Positions 46,201-59,022 of a stretch of 64,000 bases of DNA are shown here, piece after piece. The stretch spans positions 11,523,001-11,587,000 of the forward strand of contig NC_060026.1 of the NCBI RefSeq assembly GCF_021134715.1, in the 5' to 3' direction. Within the stretch, counting starts at the first letter, position 1; every line of letters begins with the position of its first letter. This DNA comes from Daphnia pulex. Lineage: Eukaryota > Arthropoda > Branchiopoda > Diplostraca > Daphniidae. The notes beneath the pieces are model-generated. The model was not told the DNA's origin, did not search any database, and saw only the letters and a program-made list of their open reading frames with translations. A program made the translations under genes and the position numbers.

Positions 46201-46886
46201 TAGACCATGTTAGTTCAAGGAAATCGTTGGTTAAAGAAGCTGAAATTTCAGAAGACTTGTTAAGACGCGAGTTAAAATCTGCGAAAAATATACAGATTTA
46301 TTTTTAAAGTTTCGTTGAATTAAAAAAAAACGATTGCTAAGTACTACATTACCAATTGTATTGATGTCCACCAAATGAGCCAACGAACATTTAACAGCTC
46401 CTTTAAGATTGTCAACTGCGGTGGATTTCTCTGGTTGCTGATTTCCTTGCGAATTCCCTAAAGTACAGAATTCGTTTCAATTTAAAATACCTTTTCTTTT
46501 GGGGCTTTTTAAAAGTTCACGATATTTTAAAATTAGCTACCTTGGGCAATAGTAACAGATTTAGTTTTGAAAGTGGAATTTTTACTACTTGCAATAGTTG
46601 ATGACGTTGTATAATTTAAAGATAGGATTGATCTAACTGATGGATCCAGCTGAAATATTTCTTTGATTGGAGCAAACAGATCGTCCGTTTGACTCGAAAC
46701 GGCAGACACGATTGTCCGAACCGCAGCTTCAATCGTCTCCAATCGATTCTGTAATTGCTGGTTGCATTCTGTACTGCAAAAAGCTGACGATGCGGTCGAT
46801 TTTGGCCCTTCATTATTTTCTGATTGTAACTCTGACTTGACGAACACTATCAAAAAGTGGACGAGCCAGAAACGAAACCACCCCAT
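43250..46886 (-). CDS. Copy D: secreted FN3-LDLa-CUB protein
   Basis: Signal peptide MGWFRFWLVHFLIVFVKS, N-region [22 protein letters not shown]3-like 1 (the 46110-46260 exon, with [19 protein letters not shown]), FN3-like 2 ([14 protein letters not shown] ... [14 protein letters not shown]), LDLa 1 (HYFCNDYDHDGC ... CDGQYNCEGMDEKYCD), LDLa 2 near 44930-45045, and three CUB domains ([37 protein letters not shown]; the last ending FPGFL-like [10 protein letters not shown] with stop TGA at 43250-43252). The second LDLa ends DEDGC with a normal donor. The CUB2 intron has a GC donor (complement of 43994-43999). No disabling change was noticed. Exon boundaries follow those of the plus-strand copy F. 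Confidence 0.8.
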
Positions 46887-47030
46887 GGCAAATTCAGTGT
46901 TCTAATTTTACTGTTAAAGTTTTTAAACGCTCGTTCAAGCAACCCCGGTTCCTGCTCAGTGGAAGGCTGATGGGGAACTGATATTGATACGTGCAAATAT
47001 GTTGAATGGTGCTTATTTGAGAGGGGCAAC

Positions 47031-47040
47031 TGCAGATAAA
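47031..47040. promoter_or_regulatory. GATA-type site upstream of copy D
   Basis: TGCAGATAAA followed by TAATATTTATGTAAACAG lies about 150 bp before the copy D start. The same extended sequence occurs before copy E. Confidence 0.4.
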
Positions 47041-47386
47041 TAATATTTATGTAAACAGTTGCATATGCATACTGTATAGCATATTTTCTTGTTTTATCTG
47101 GAATATAAGAAAACATTGGTTTCAGGTTACTCCAGGATGAATATCGCTTTCGTTCCTGCTTGATATAGGCTAGTATATGCTATGCTAATTAATAAAGCGG
47201 ACTCTGACAAAAAATATCAAGTATTTTCTTCGCTTATTGTGGGTTCTTTCAAGTGTGTTCTTCTTATTCACTCATTTAGTACGTTCACCCTCATAAAAAA
47301 TTACTCATACATTTTTTTATTCTTTTTATCCAATTATGTGATGTAACACCATCTAATTTTTTTAAACCCCATCATAAGATTTAACA

Positions 47387-50300
47387 TCACACAGATATAT
47401 AAACAGCAATGAAACCAGGAAAGGATGTGTCACCATCTGATGTAAACCTAACCAACATTTGATTTGAAGAAGCGTTAACAATGAAAGGAGCTGAAACCGA
47501 CCCCGATTTAGCCAACAGCACTTCTGAATATACGGTCGGCCCATCAAACACCTATAGGGGAACATAATAAATTGCATTCTGATTAGTGTTTTCAAGTCAA
47601 AGATAACGAGAACGCGCAATTTATATTTTACAGAGATAAAATCCGCTCCCTCTTGTGTTTCAAAAAAAGCAAAAAGTAATCGGACTTTTGATTCCGGTTT
47701 CACGGTGATGATCCAACGACAGTCCGTCAGATGAGGATAAGGCATCGGATAGTTTGGACTCGTTATAGTCCCGGTAGTTCCTTCCAAGTGGTTTTTGCAC
47801 TACGGTGTTGATATCTGTATATGCGACCAAGAAAATGAATAGAAAATAGTTTAATTCCATATATAATTATATACAAGTTTACACTGTATATACTTTTGAG
47901 ACATCCCAGTTGAAGACATGGCCGTCTTTTACTTCTGGTGGTTTAAAATGAACAAGAATTTTATTGCTAATCGAATAGACGATGGTTTTGTTTCGAACGT
48001 GAAATGATTTTTCGTTATATATTACACGGCCATCCATGTCCCATCCGTCATACACCTAATGTAGTTTTTTTGTATGCAAAAATTAATAAGAGAAAGAAAA
48101 TTAATAAAGAAAAAAAAACGATGTAAACTTGCAATCATTTCGGGATGCGCTCGAGACAACAATGCAGTTATCTTTATATCAGAGAAATTATTTCTCATTA
48201 GGATTGTATGTTCACTTTGCCTGGTTTCGACGAACCAAAAACATTCAACGATACCGCTCGAAGATAAATAATTTGGCGTTGAAATGATACCTTCACCGTA
48301 AATATACCCCCCACAGCCTGTAAAAGTAAAGGGCTGAAGATTGTATATCGATAGTTTTTTAATAGCATGATTGTTTTTAAAATCGGAATTTTTAAAATCG
48401 GAATTTTTAAAATCGGAATTTTTAAAATCGGAAATAATTTGTAAAAAAATTAAACACCTGGAACAAATGGCTTGTCCGTTCCATTTATTGTCTGCAATAT
48501 GATCAAACACAAAATTTTAAGAATAAAAATAACAATTAATTTTTTGGTCAAATTTATTACTTTTACACTGGCATAGAAAGCCTCAATTCCATAATTCGGG
48601 TCATAGTACGATGGAAATTCAACAAATAAGTCATTAGATGATGACCGCACTGAGTACGATGGCTTAACTGATCCGCTGTGTGAAAATAGAAGAGGACTTG
48701 TCGAGAAGGGGCCGTCATAAATCTGAAGCAAAAATGTTCGATTGAATGGAACATGATGCCAACGATAAAAATGTAATTAGGATACTTTCACAAAATTCTG
48801 ATTTTCAAAAGTGACAAATTTGCCGAACGTCAGCCAAATTTGATGATTAGGTTGTACTGTGATCAATACTGACGACTTCCGAACAGCGTCGGGTAATCTT
48901 TCCCAATGGATATCGACAGCAGGCTTAAGGAACGGTTGAGAAATAAAATTACCCGATGGGTTTGTTAATTGAACACACGTATTAACGTGGCCTAAAAATC
49001 ACGGACGTAAATAAAAAAAAAACACATTATCTAATCAATTTTCGTCACGAGGGCAAAAATATTAGTAATACGGGGTAATAATATTTACGTACTGCAGTTT
49101 ACTTCATCGGAAGCATCCAGACAATCATATTTGCCATCGCAAACTAATTCTTTCGGTATGCATTGTCGTCCACATCTCCATCCACCGTTGTTGCATACCT
49201 CAATTAGAATGGAATTAAATATTATTCCATAGATTTTTTAAATGATAGGTTAATTGGTATACATTTAGATCACAATACGTTTCGTCCCTGCCACTGCAAT
49301 GATCAATCCCGTCACAAATGTGATTCCTTATGTGCACACAACCGGAGCGTGAACGTTTTTGATGTTTGCAATAATAATGTTGTCTCGGACAATTCCAAAT
49401 TACGGCTGAATGCGTCGAAAAATTAACTGTTTCTGTGGAAATAAACATATTTTACCAATTTATCATTATTCGACGTTGCGTAGATTATTTTAATAAAAAT
49501 GTGGTTTTATTATGTTTCATTATAATTAGCTAAAAATATTTAATTTAAAACCTTCTTGCTGTACTGTAAATATGTCCGAAGAAGAAGAAGGACCACTCCA
49601 AATGACCGAATAGATGGAAACCATATCTAGTCTGTATTTGCGACACCTGTCCAATGGTTTCCACTCGATTGGACATGATGTTGGCTTGTTATTGGGTAGC
49701 ACCAGAGAGAACAGATTGTCTTCATTTGGAGATTGCTTCAGGCAAATGCGAGGGATTGTTACCGTCGTATTCGTCCCTTCATCTTCTACAATTCCATCCT
49801 TTTAACGGAAATTAAAAAAAAATTTTTAATACCAAATTAACAAGTAGTAAAATAGGAAACCTATTTCCTTTACTGGAAAAATTGTCAACTTGAAGGAAGT
49901 TAACTGAGGTGCGCATCCAGAATTGTCTTCCCAATTCAACATCAAGGAATTTGAATGGGCCACAACGCTTATTAACGGTTTCATGCTGGGCTCGTTGATT
50001 CGCTTCATGTGGTGGTATAGAATAATAGGAATTTCAGTAGTAAATAAAAATAATAATTAAAAAGAAAAAAAAAAATTTACTTTTGGCGGAACGACAATTT
50101 CCGTGCGCAGAGTTTTGCTGCCTCGAAGCGACTGGAAGTTTGGAATAACTTCAATGACATAAACGCGACACTGGATAAGATTTCTTGCTAAAGAAAACGC
50201 ACAGGAATTTTTCTTCTCATTCGAAGAAAATGGCAAGAGAACGATAGAGTACGAAGTTTCAAAATTCTTTTTGAGGCATTTTTGAGGGACGAATAAGGAA

Positions 50301-51151
50301 GTTTCCGGTTGCAACTTGTAATCGTTTTCAGTCGATTGCTGATAAATCCGAATCCAGACACCTGAACTGAATTTGAGACACGCCGCCGAATATAAAGGCC
50401 ATTTGATTTCAAGGGACTCATTAGCTAAAGATGCTGTTACGTGCGTAGACTGGTTGACATAAGAGTTAAAATCTAAAAGGAGTAATATTGATGTCCAATA
50501 AGGCTTTCAGGTAAATTTGCCTTTTGACTGAAAGATCAGACTGACTTCTGTGATAATACCAATCATATCAACGTCTAGATAGGCTATTAGTGAGCATTTC
50601 ACAACTCCTTTGAGGTTTTCAACTGCTTTGCTGTTTTCTGGTTGGTGTCCTCCTAAAACTGGTACATAATATAAATGAACATTCGTGAATTTATAGCACT
50701 ATATAAGGTATTTATCTATTGCATCAAGTGTTGGAGGGTTTGGATGACAGTTTAAAAAAAAAGAAAAAATTTTGTTTATTTTTTGCCAGTCGTTTTCGGT
50801 ACCTTGTTTACCAGGAGAGCCAGCATTTTCAAAAAATGAAGAATTTTCGCTCCTTACTGTTGAAGAGAAAATTGCAGAATTCAAAGCAGGCACCATTGAG
50901 GTTATTGATGGGTCTTGCAGTAATATCTCCCTGACTGAAGAAAGAACATCGTTTTTTGTACTCAAAAGAGCAGAAACGATCGTTCGAACAGCGGATACTA
51001 TGGTCTCCAATCGATTCTCTATTTGCTGGTTGCATTCTGAACTGCAAAAAGCTGACGCAGTTGATGTTGGTCCCTCGTGATTTTCGGATTGTACTTCTGA
51101 TCTAGCGAACACTATCAGCCAGTGAATGAGTAAGAAACGGCACCACACCAT
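47387..51151 (-). CDS. Copy E: secreted FN3-LDLa-CUB protein with premature stop in CUB3
   Basis: Signal peptide [19 protein letters not shown]-region [20 protein letters not shown], two FN3-like domains, two LDLa modules ([13 protein letters not shown] ... [16 protein letters not shown] at 49215-49448; [20 protein letters not shown] near 49090-49200) and three CUB domains. At the start of CUB3 the paralogs read ISTPQC; here the Gln codon is TAG (47800-47802), while the rest of CUB3 ([20 protein letters not shown]) remains intact to a stop at 47387. Either CUB3 is lost from the product or the copy is beginning to decay. The N-terminal linker also contains changed, longer sequence. The CUB2 intron has a GC donor (complement of 48127-48132). 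Confidence 0.7.
48374..48433. repeat. 15-bp tandem repeat, four units, in a copy E intron
   Basis: Four identical units of TTTTTAAAATCGGAA lie in the intron before CUB2 of copy E. Other copies lack it. Confidence 0.95.
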
Positions 51152-52793
51152 GACAAATTCAGTGTTGTTTATGTTGAATTTGGAATTATTTTAACACGGA
51201 CTTAAGGCAGACTGTAACAGCGACCCCAATTCTTGCTCGATGTAAGGTCGCAGTGTCACTAGTATGGCTTGGTGTAAATATGCTTGTAAATATGCTGCAT
51301 GATGCTTGCTTGAGAGCATATATACACAGCAGATAAATAATATTTATGTATAAATAACAAAATAAATACACTACAGCATTTTTGGTTCTGCTCGGTTCAG
51401 CCCACAATATATATAAGCTTATATTGGTTTCCAGTTACTTCTGAACGCGAAACAAAATTTCTTTTCGTTCCAAAGTCCTGCTTGGATGAAATAAAATGGA
51501 CAACGAAAAAAAAATGTGAATTTTCGTTTAAAATCTTTTTGCCGCCTTTTGCATAGCAAAAATATTGGAGAGAAATTCTCGCATCTTAGTTAATTAATAT
51601 ATACAAATGAATTTTCATTTAATCCTCATAGTCCAATATTTGTGAGTTGGTTACCGTTGTCAGACATCTTTTGGGTTCTTCGGAATTCTTCCAATGGTAT
51701 TTTTTTTCCAAGTCTTTCGCAAACAACACCTGGTGTTCCTAACTTCCTTAACTTCGAAAGAAATCGGAATTCTAATCGGGTTGAACGAAGATTTTTTCAG
51801 CATCATGTAGAAATGGACGGGCGCTGATTTAACACCGGCGTATTCTTTCCATTTTTGGAAACCTTTTCAGGAATAATAGAAGTTTAAAATAAACTACTTA
51901 TGCTAGACGAACTAGCCTACCGATATTTTATTCAAAAAAAAATTGCCTTCGGTGTCAGAGTGTCGCAATTCCGGCTTTGTGTGACTTTCCTATAACGCTA
52001 TACTTTTTACCCGAATTCTCATCAACTAATTGAATTACATTTTCCATTGAATTATGCAATAAATCAGTCTAACCATCATTGCGGTGACAATTCAGTAAAT
52101 TACCTCCTTATAGCTGAAAGCCATATATACGATAGGCCTATACCAAGCGCCACGAAGCGAATGCATAAACAATGTTTTCAATACAATCACATCATCACAA
52201 ATCCCGCGACACGTGCAGCGGGTCAGAGTGCTAAAAAAATTCTCTGTCCGTAAATAAACAAATCGGGGAGCCTCGAGATCTTGCTGGAGATAAGCAAGTT
52301 CAGACTTATTGAAATAAAGATCTGCTGAACTTCTTGGACTGTGATCTTGGACTTTACTCGCTCTGGTACATATACAGACTGAGATAAATCAAGTCAAGTT
52401 AACAGAATCAGCCAATCATTCACATGTTTCGCCAATATTTAACAGCAGCAGTGCTATATAGTCCTCACATACAGGCAACTGGCAAAATTGAGTGCACATT
52501 AGAAATAATATTTTTTTTTTCCTTATTTTCTGCTCTCTGATGTGATTAAAGCCGAATGATGTTGAAAGATGAGTAGCTACAGTTTGTTGAAAACATGATT
52601 GGCTAGCTGTAACTTGAGTGATGGTGATAAAAAATTACACGCTATCTTCTGCTTCTTGTATTTAGAAAATGAAGAACAGTTGCAAATCAACCTTGTGTCC
52701 AGCAAGAACTTAAAACTTCAAGAAGAAACAATAATCGAAATTTTTTGGCAATTTCGTATTTCTTATTAGGCAGAAGAAATTTATTCAGCAGTC
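51152..52793. promoter_or_regulatory. Divergent spacer between copies E and F
   Basis: These 1.6 kb hold the promoters of copy E (left) and copy F (right). AGCAGATAAATAATATTTATG at about 51329 repeats the GATA-type site of copy D. From about 51640 to 52150 the sequence matches the tRNA-Val flanks of copy B (GTTGTCAGACATCTTTTGG; AATGGTATTTTT; ATGCAATAAATCAGTCTAA; ATATACGATAGG...TACCAAGCGC), but the tRNA itself is absent. Close to copy F, TGATAAA (52628) and AGATAGC on the minus strand (near 52640) are GATA-like. Confidence 0.5.
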
Positions 52794-55700
52794 ATGAAGT
52801 TGCAATTCATAATCGTTAATTTAGTAGTAGTGCTCACTAGATCAGCCAATATCCAGCCAGAAAATCAGGACGTCATTTGCATCACGCCAGAATGCCGGCA
52901 ACTGCCACAGAACCGAATGGAAACCATTGAAATGGCTATTCGAACTATCGTCACAGCTCTTTCGAGTCAAACAAGCGATTTGTTTGCTCCAATCAAGGCA
53001 ATATTGGAAAAGGATCTGGCAGTCAGATCCATTCTTTCAGCAACACCAATTCGTCAAAACACTACTACTTTCTCATCAGCTTCAAGGGCTGGTGGGATTA
53101 AGAATACGGAGAATACGCTTGGGAGTAGACCTAATCCCTCTTCTGCGCAAATAACAAAAGGTAATTTAACAGCATAAAAAAGGAATACCCGATATGTAGG
53201 CTACTATAATTCATATATCACCTTTCTTATAAATTTGCAATAATTTTTACAAATATAAAGGGTACTACTCGGAAAGCCTTCAACAAGGAAAGAACATGGT
53301 CGACCAACTCAAAGGAGTAGTCAAGTGTTCTTTAGCTCATTTGGTCGACATCAGTACCATTGGTATTAAAATCCTTGAATTTTTCACATACCATGTAGAA
53401 TAATCTGTCAGTAATTTAATTTAATGTGTAATTTGCATTAGATTTTGAATCAAATCCCAGCAATAATTCGTTCGTAATCTCTGCTTCCATTACTAGCAAT
53501 GATTCTCTTGAAATCATGTGGCCCGCGCTCTCATCGGAATGTCTGAAATATAGTTCTGGTGTTTGGATTCGATTGTATCAACTCGGTTACGAATTAAAGT
53601 CGCCAGTTGAGACTTCCTTGGCTGTACCACACAAGTGCATAAAAAAGAAATCGCAAAATACGTATTCTCTTGTCCTGTCCCCACCGTCTTCAAATGCAAA
53701 GAAAGATACTTGTTTCTTTTCTTTGGCCAAAAATCTCACCCAGTGTCGCTCGTACGCCGTCGAAGTTATTCCAAATTTTCAGACGCTTCGAGGAAAAACT
53801 TTGCGCACGACAATTGTCATTCCACCTAAGGTTCGGATATGCAAAGAACGTAACAATTTTTTATTTCATTGATATTGAGGGATTTTTTATCGAAAACAGC
53901 AAAGTGACGATTCCAAATCACTGATGAATGTTTTGGTACATCCAAATTCATTGAAGCTCAATTGGAAGGATAACTCTGGCTGCGCTCCCCAAATGACTTC
54001 TTTAAACTTACAAATATTGCAGGTATAAAAAGGTTTAAGTTTTATACTTTTAATTATACTATTTAGCTGCTGGTTGATTTCTAAATCATTTTTCGTGAAA
54101 AGGATGGATCTGCAGACGTTGAAAGGTCAAATAGTACTGTCAGGATACCACGGAGTTGTCTGAAGCAGGATGCTAATGAAGAAAACACATTCTCTGTGGT
54201 ATTGCCATTTAATTCGCAGACATGCCCAATAGAATGGAAGCCGCTGGACAGGTGTCGCAAATACACATTTGATATGAGCTCTCAGTACACGGAAACTTGG
54301 AATGGCCCTACGATTTCAGCAAATGTATTTACAAGAGGAAACGAAGGTTTGAATTTTAAAAGATATTTTGTTGACCTTTTATACTTTCGACACTTCATCA
54401 AAACCTTACAATTATATATTGAGACCAAGGAATATGATTTTTATTTAAATAATTTTTTAAAATTTTTACAGCCAATTTTTCGTTTGAATCAAATTCATAT
54501 AATTCTTGGTTGTGTCCAAAAAAACATTTTATTTGCAACCATGGTTGTGCATCGTCGGAGCATGGTAGGATTGCAGCTTATGTGTGTAATGGAGAAAATA
54601 ACTGTATCGCCGGCCGGGACGAAAATTATTGTGATCAGAATGTAAGTCAGAAAAAAAATAATTATTTATCGCGTTCGCTTACGTATCTGTTTATTTCTAT
54701 GCAATCGTATCTATATACATCCCAGATTTGTAAAGAAGGATTTAAATGTGGGCGGCAGTGTATACCAAAAGAACTAGTTTGCAATGGCCAACACGATTGT
54801 GTAGATGGCTCAGATGAGGAATATAGCAGTTGCAGTTGAGTTTAATTACTTTAAATTCTAATTTAATGTCAAAGCTATATTTGTTTAAATTTCATAATTA
54901 TTCCTCTTACTTCTTAGCTTACTCTAACGTATGCCAGCATTTCACGAATTTCAGTGGTAGTTTTTCTTCAATAACTTTCCCTAAACCCGCAAACGAAATC
55001 CACTCAGAGAGAGATTTTGATGCTGCTCGGAAAAATTCAGTTTTAATATCCGTACAACCCAATCATCAAATTTGGCTGGCATTTGAGAAATGTGTCACTT
55101 TTGAAAATCAGCATTTCGTCAATGTAAATATCAATTTATTTATATACATTATTGAAGTACCGCTAAAAACAGCCTGCTGTATATACGGCGTCTATATTTT
55201 TCGAATTTTTTTTTCAAGATTTACGACGGTCCTTACTCAACCAGCCCTCTTTTGTTATCGTACAGTGGGTCAGTTAAGCCATTCTCTGTGCGATCCTCAT
55301 CCAATGACATGTACGTGGAATTCCCATCTTACTACTACCCCAATTATGGAATTACAGCTTTTTACACCAGTGTAGGTTTTTGTGATAGCTATATTAGAAA
55401 TGAGGGAACTTATGGCACATTTGTTCTTTTACAAATTTTAGATGAACAGCACAAATGAATCATTTGTTCCAGGTACGTGTCACTTTTCCTTAACTAAATT
55501 GGTATGCTGCGCGCTGCGTAATATTTATTACGATTCTTTTTCGTAGACTGTGGTGGTTATATTAACGGCGAAGGGATCATTTCAACTCCAAATTATTTGC
55601 TCAACACCAATATTTCTGACTGCTATTGGTTCATCGATGCAAGGCAGAACGAAGATACCATCCTGCTAACAATGAGTAACTCTGCGCTTCTCTCGTCGTC

Positions 55701-56604
55701 TCAAGAACTTGGCGCTGCGTCAAGAAGTGAACTGTCCAGTGACGACGATTATGCAAACAATTATTATGACCATCAAATAACGACAACATCCTCAACTACT
55801 ATGTTGCCTCCACGAAATGATCCACCGCCCAGCATATTCGCAAGTTTTCTATCTCTATCCTTTTATTTTATTGTAGAGATCCAAAAGTAAATTTCTGGTG
55901 AAAATGTAATCTTAAAGGTATACGATGGGTGGAGCTCGTCGGGCACTGTGCTGTATGATAGCGAAACGTTTAATCAACAGTGGGGGAAAAATATTTACTC
56001 GATCTCCAACAAGATGATGGTTCGTTCTAAGGCACCAGTTGTTCGAAGTAACTTCGTATCTTCTTTGAAGGTTTCCAAAGTATGAACTAATCGCTCGAGT
56101 TTAATTATTCGAGTTTAAGTATGCTATAGGGCTAGTACCTCAGTAAAATTTATAAACCGAAATTGCTATATTGCTGTCCTATACAGATTTCTACACCGCA
56201 GTGCAACCACAAATTTGAAGAACCCAATGGAATAATAAAAAGTCCAAACTATCCACTGCTTTATCCAAACGTAACCGACTGTCGCTGGAGCATCGAAGTA
56301 GACCCAAGCTCAAAAGTCCGGTTACTTTTTGCATTCTTTGAAACTCAAGAGGGAGCGGATTTCCTTTATGTAAGCGATTTTATATTGGCAAATTATTTAA
56401 GGTAAAACAATTGAGTATTTTTTTTATTTCAAATCATAGGTGTACGATGGGCCGACTGTATATTCAAATCTGTTGTTTGAAAAATCAGGATCGGTCAAAA
56501 CCCCTTTCCAAGTCGATTCTACAACCAACAAAATATTGATTCGATTTACATCAGACGGCGAAATTTCTTTTCCGGGTTTTTTGAATGTCTATTCGTCCGT
56601 CTGA
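52794..56604 (+). CDS. Copy F: secreted FN3-LDLa-CUB protein, plus strand
   Basis: Fourteen exons join in frame to 898 residues: 52794-53160, 53261-53362, 53442-53830, 53900-54022, 54103-54346, 54472-54641, 54726-54834, 54918-55123, 55219-55371, 55442-55472, 55547-55839, 55918-56079, 56187-56369, 56440-56604. Order: signal peptide (MKLQFIIVNLVVVLTRSANI), N-region (QNRMETIEMAIRTIVTALSS), FN3-like 1 (SLEIMWPALSSECLKYS), FN3-like 2 ([27 protein letters not shown]), LDLa 1 (FICNHGC ... CNGENNCIAGRDENYCD), LDLa 2 ([20 protein letters not shown]), CUB1 ([17 protein letters not shown]), CUB2 ([20 protein letters not shown]), CUB3 (IIKSPNYPLLYPNVTDCRWS). CUB2 carries an extra Ser/Asp/Thr/Pro-rich stretch of about 45 residues. 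One intron is GC-AG (donor 55840). All frames and splice sites are intact; this is the clearest full-length member. Confidence 0.9.
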
Positions 56605-56689
56605 GTTTTGACTTTGTTGAGAAATGAATCCAATTGTTGATGGTTAATAATTGGATAATGAGTTGGTTTCGTCCTTTGAACCTTTGGGA

Positions 56690-57195
56690 CTGCCATAATG
56701 ATCGTACCTGTAGTGTATATTCTTGTTTAATCCGGAATATAAGAAAATATTGGTTTCAAGTTACTCCAGGATGAATTTCGCTTTCGGTCCAAAGTTCTGC
56801 TTGATAGTATAGGCTAGGCTGCCTATAATAATATGGCAATTGAAATGCCCGGTCGAAAGACTTTATCGATCCGCCGTCCACTGCCTGCCGGATCTCATCA
56901 GTCCCTCGATCTTGATCGAGGTGTAAAATGCTGACATAAAAGGAGGAATTTGGAGTGGTATCTGGACGAGGGTTCAATCAACCAGGATATCCCAATGAAA
57001 CGGAAAGTTATGAGAAAGAAATTCATCCAATGATTGTCTCGTAGTGCTTATAAATTTAATTCAACCGCTGATTATCCTCCAGCCCTGCCATCAGCCAGCG
57101 AGTCTATAAGCCTATAGTCTCAAGTTCCAAAGTTCTTTTTGAGGCATTTTTTAAGGGAATAAACAAGGACGTTTTCAGTTGCAACTTGTAATCAT
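56690..57195 (-). pseudogene. Relic of another minus-strand copy of the CUB family
   Basis: 56735-56830 resembles the far-upstream flank of copy D near 47095-47190 (GGTTTCAAGTTACTCCAGGA). 57125-57192 resembles the FN3-like exon of copies B-E (TTCTTTTTGAGGCATTTTT, ACAAGGACGTTT, GTTGCAACTTGTAATC). The two pieces are only about 300 bp apart and the rest of the gene is gone. Confidence 0.65.
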
Positions 57196-57362
57196 GTTTA
57201 TTTTGAAATGTTTAAAGTAGTAATAAATCTTTTACTCAAGAATACAGATTATATGTCCAAATGCCGTTTTCGATATACGTTCGCTTCCTAGCAGATGTTA
57301 AATCTGCTTGAACAAATAAACAATAGCAAATAAAGTAAGTAGCCATTAAAATACAATGTAGG

Positions 57363-59022
57363 CTATACCTGTTTTTTAGCTGGGCATCCGTACAGGGCGT
57401 TCAGCTTGAATAAATCAACCTTTCATTGGGGGTATAAAAGTGTCAATTAGTGTATCTTGTATGCAAAATATTCTCTCACACGTGCAAATATTAGAAATAT
57501 TTAAAAAATTACCTCGCTGAAACCCACTCTCTGGCCGATCGAGACACCATCAGGTACAATAATTGTTGGGATTGTTGGATCGACAGCAAAACCATACGCT
57601 CCGTAGTGCATGACAGATCCTGTTTTATGCCATGTGTTTTTTAAAATATGAAAACGTCGGTTTCAAAAATATATTCAAATCTATGAATATTTTTTACCGT
57701 AGTCATAGGGAGCTCCCAAGTGCTGAATTACATCTTGGCTGTAGCTATCAAAGTTGCTTTCATATCCTTTCTTGCGCAAAGAAATAACGAGAGCAATAAA
57801 TTAGCGTAGTTATTGAAAGAAATATTTTGAACACAAATATTTCGCATCGTCTTTCAACAACATAATGCGACTGATACGCGTATACTATATTCTTATTCTA
57901 ATACTAAAATATTTCTAGACATTTTACATTTAGCCTGTGTATATTATTTATCGTACAGGCCTATGTGTCAAGATTAGATCTTATTTATAGACGTCTGAAA
58001 ATCAAGTATAAGATAAGGACAAAGAAAGCTATACGAAATGCCCTCAAAACATTTAAGAAATATTTTTGCGTACGTTAACCCAATAATATTAACAGGATAC
58101 TTCATTTGTATACCTGGCTGAATGTTTTCATAGTTGATTGTGACGTAATCATCGCGATCCGTGCGGCTCTGCTCGTGGTAAAAACCGAGTGCGTGCAGGA
58201 ACTCGTGGATAGGCGTGCCAGACAAACATCCAGTTTCTGTGCAACGGAAACAATTCGAGTCGAGTGAAAGAGTTTGAGATCCTCCGACCATGCCAACAGA
58301 GCTGTAACATCTGTAAAAAAAATAATAAAATGAAACAGTATGGGTTAAACCCAGGTTAAACCACGTCAACTGTATAGTTTGGCATTGCAAAGGAAGGGGA
58401 TAAGAATTTTACCCTCCACCAGTTTTCTGAACGATTACGTAATCTTTCTCTTTGTTCCTGACGATGAATCGGATGCATGAGTTGGCTTCATACTGGGCGA
58501 AAGCGTCTGCAAGGGTGGCAAGTTCCTCAGCAGCTGTAAAAATGAAAATAAATAATCGAATTACAATGAAAGGCAGAAATAAATAAACATCTAATAATAT
58601 ATTTTTTGCTATATACTGTACATAGTGAAGGACTTACTGAAGCCGGTGTCTATGGTGTAATAAACAATGCCTCCAGGCCAAAGCAGAGCAGGGTCTCTTA
58701 CAGCATTTTTCGACTTAAAATGCAAAAAACGTTTATGGTATTTTATTTTTATATTTGAGACATTCCAGATGACATATCCTGTTGCCACTTATTTATTCTA
58801 TGAATAGACGAAAATATACCTCGATACCGAAGATATCTCCTTCGAATAGATCCGGATTGATTTCTGGGTCCCAATTTTGTGCGGCCTTATCTTTATAATA
58901 TTTTAAGTTGTAAAAATTCCAGTTTCAATTTTTTTTTTAAATTTGTTCCACTTACTTATGGGGTTTGCCAATCCTAAGGCAATCACAAAGTAAAGAATAA
59001 TTATGGTACTTGAACGCAACAT
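57363..59022 (-). CDS. Astacin-family zinc metalloprotease, secreted
   Basis: Astacins are secreted or membrane zinc endopeptidases. The start (MLRSSTIIILYFVIALGLAN) is a signal peptide. A short propeptide contains the aspartate-switch motif (PDLFEGDIFG). The mature domain appears to begin at NAVRDPALLWPGGIVYYTID. The zinc site HEFLHALGFYHEQSRTDRD and the Met-turn SVMHYGAYGFA are complete, and the Cys spacing of the CFRC...GC(L)SG region is typical. The protein ends ALYGCPAKKQV shortly after the catalytic domain, so there are no EGF or CUB domains: a minimal digestive-type astacin. At least seven short introns split it; exon edges were not all fixed. It is divergent from the cystatin gene. 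A longer 3' end by splicing at CAG|GTATAG cannot be excluded. Confidence 0.9.

Noticed and set aside
48374-48433. CRISPR-like array
   Set aside because: Four head-to-tail 15-bp units without spacers; an intronic minisatellite.
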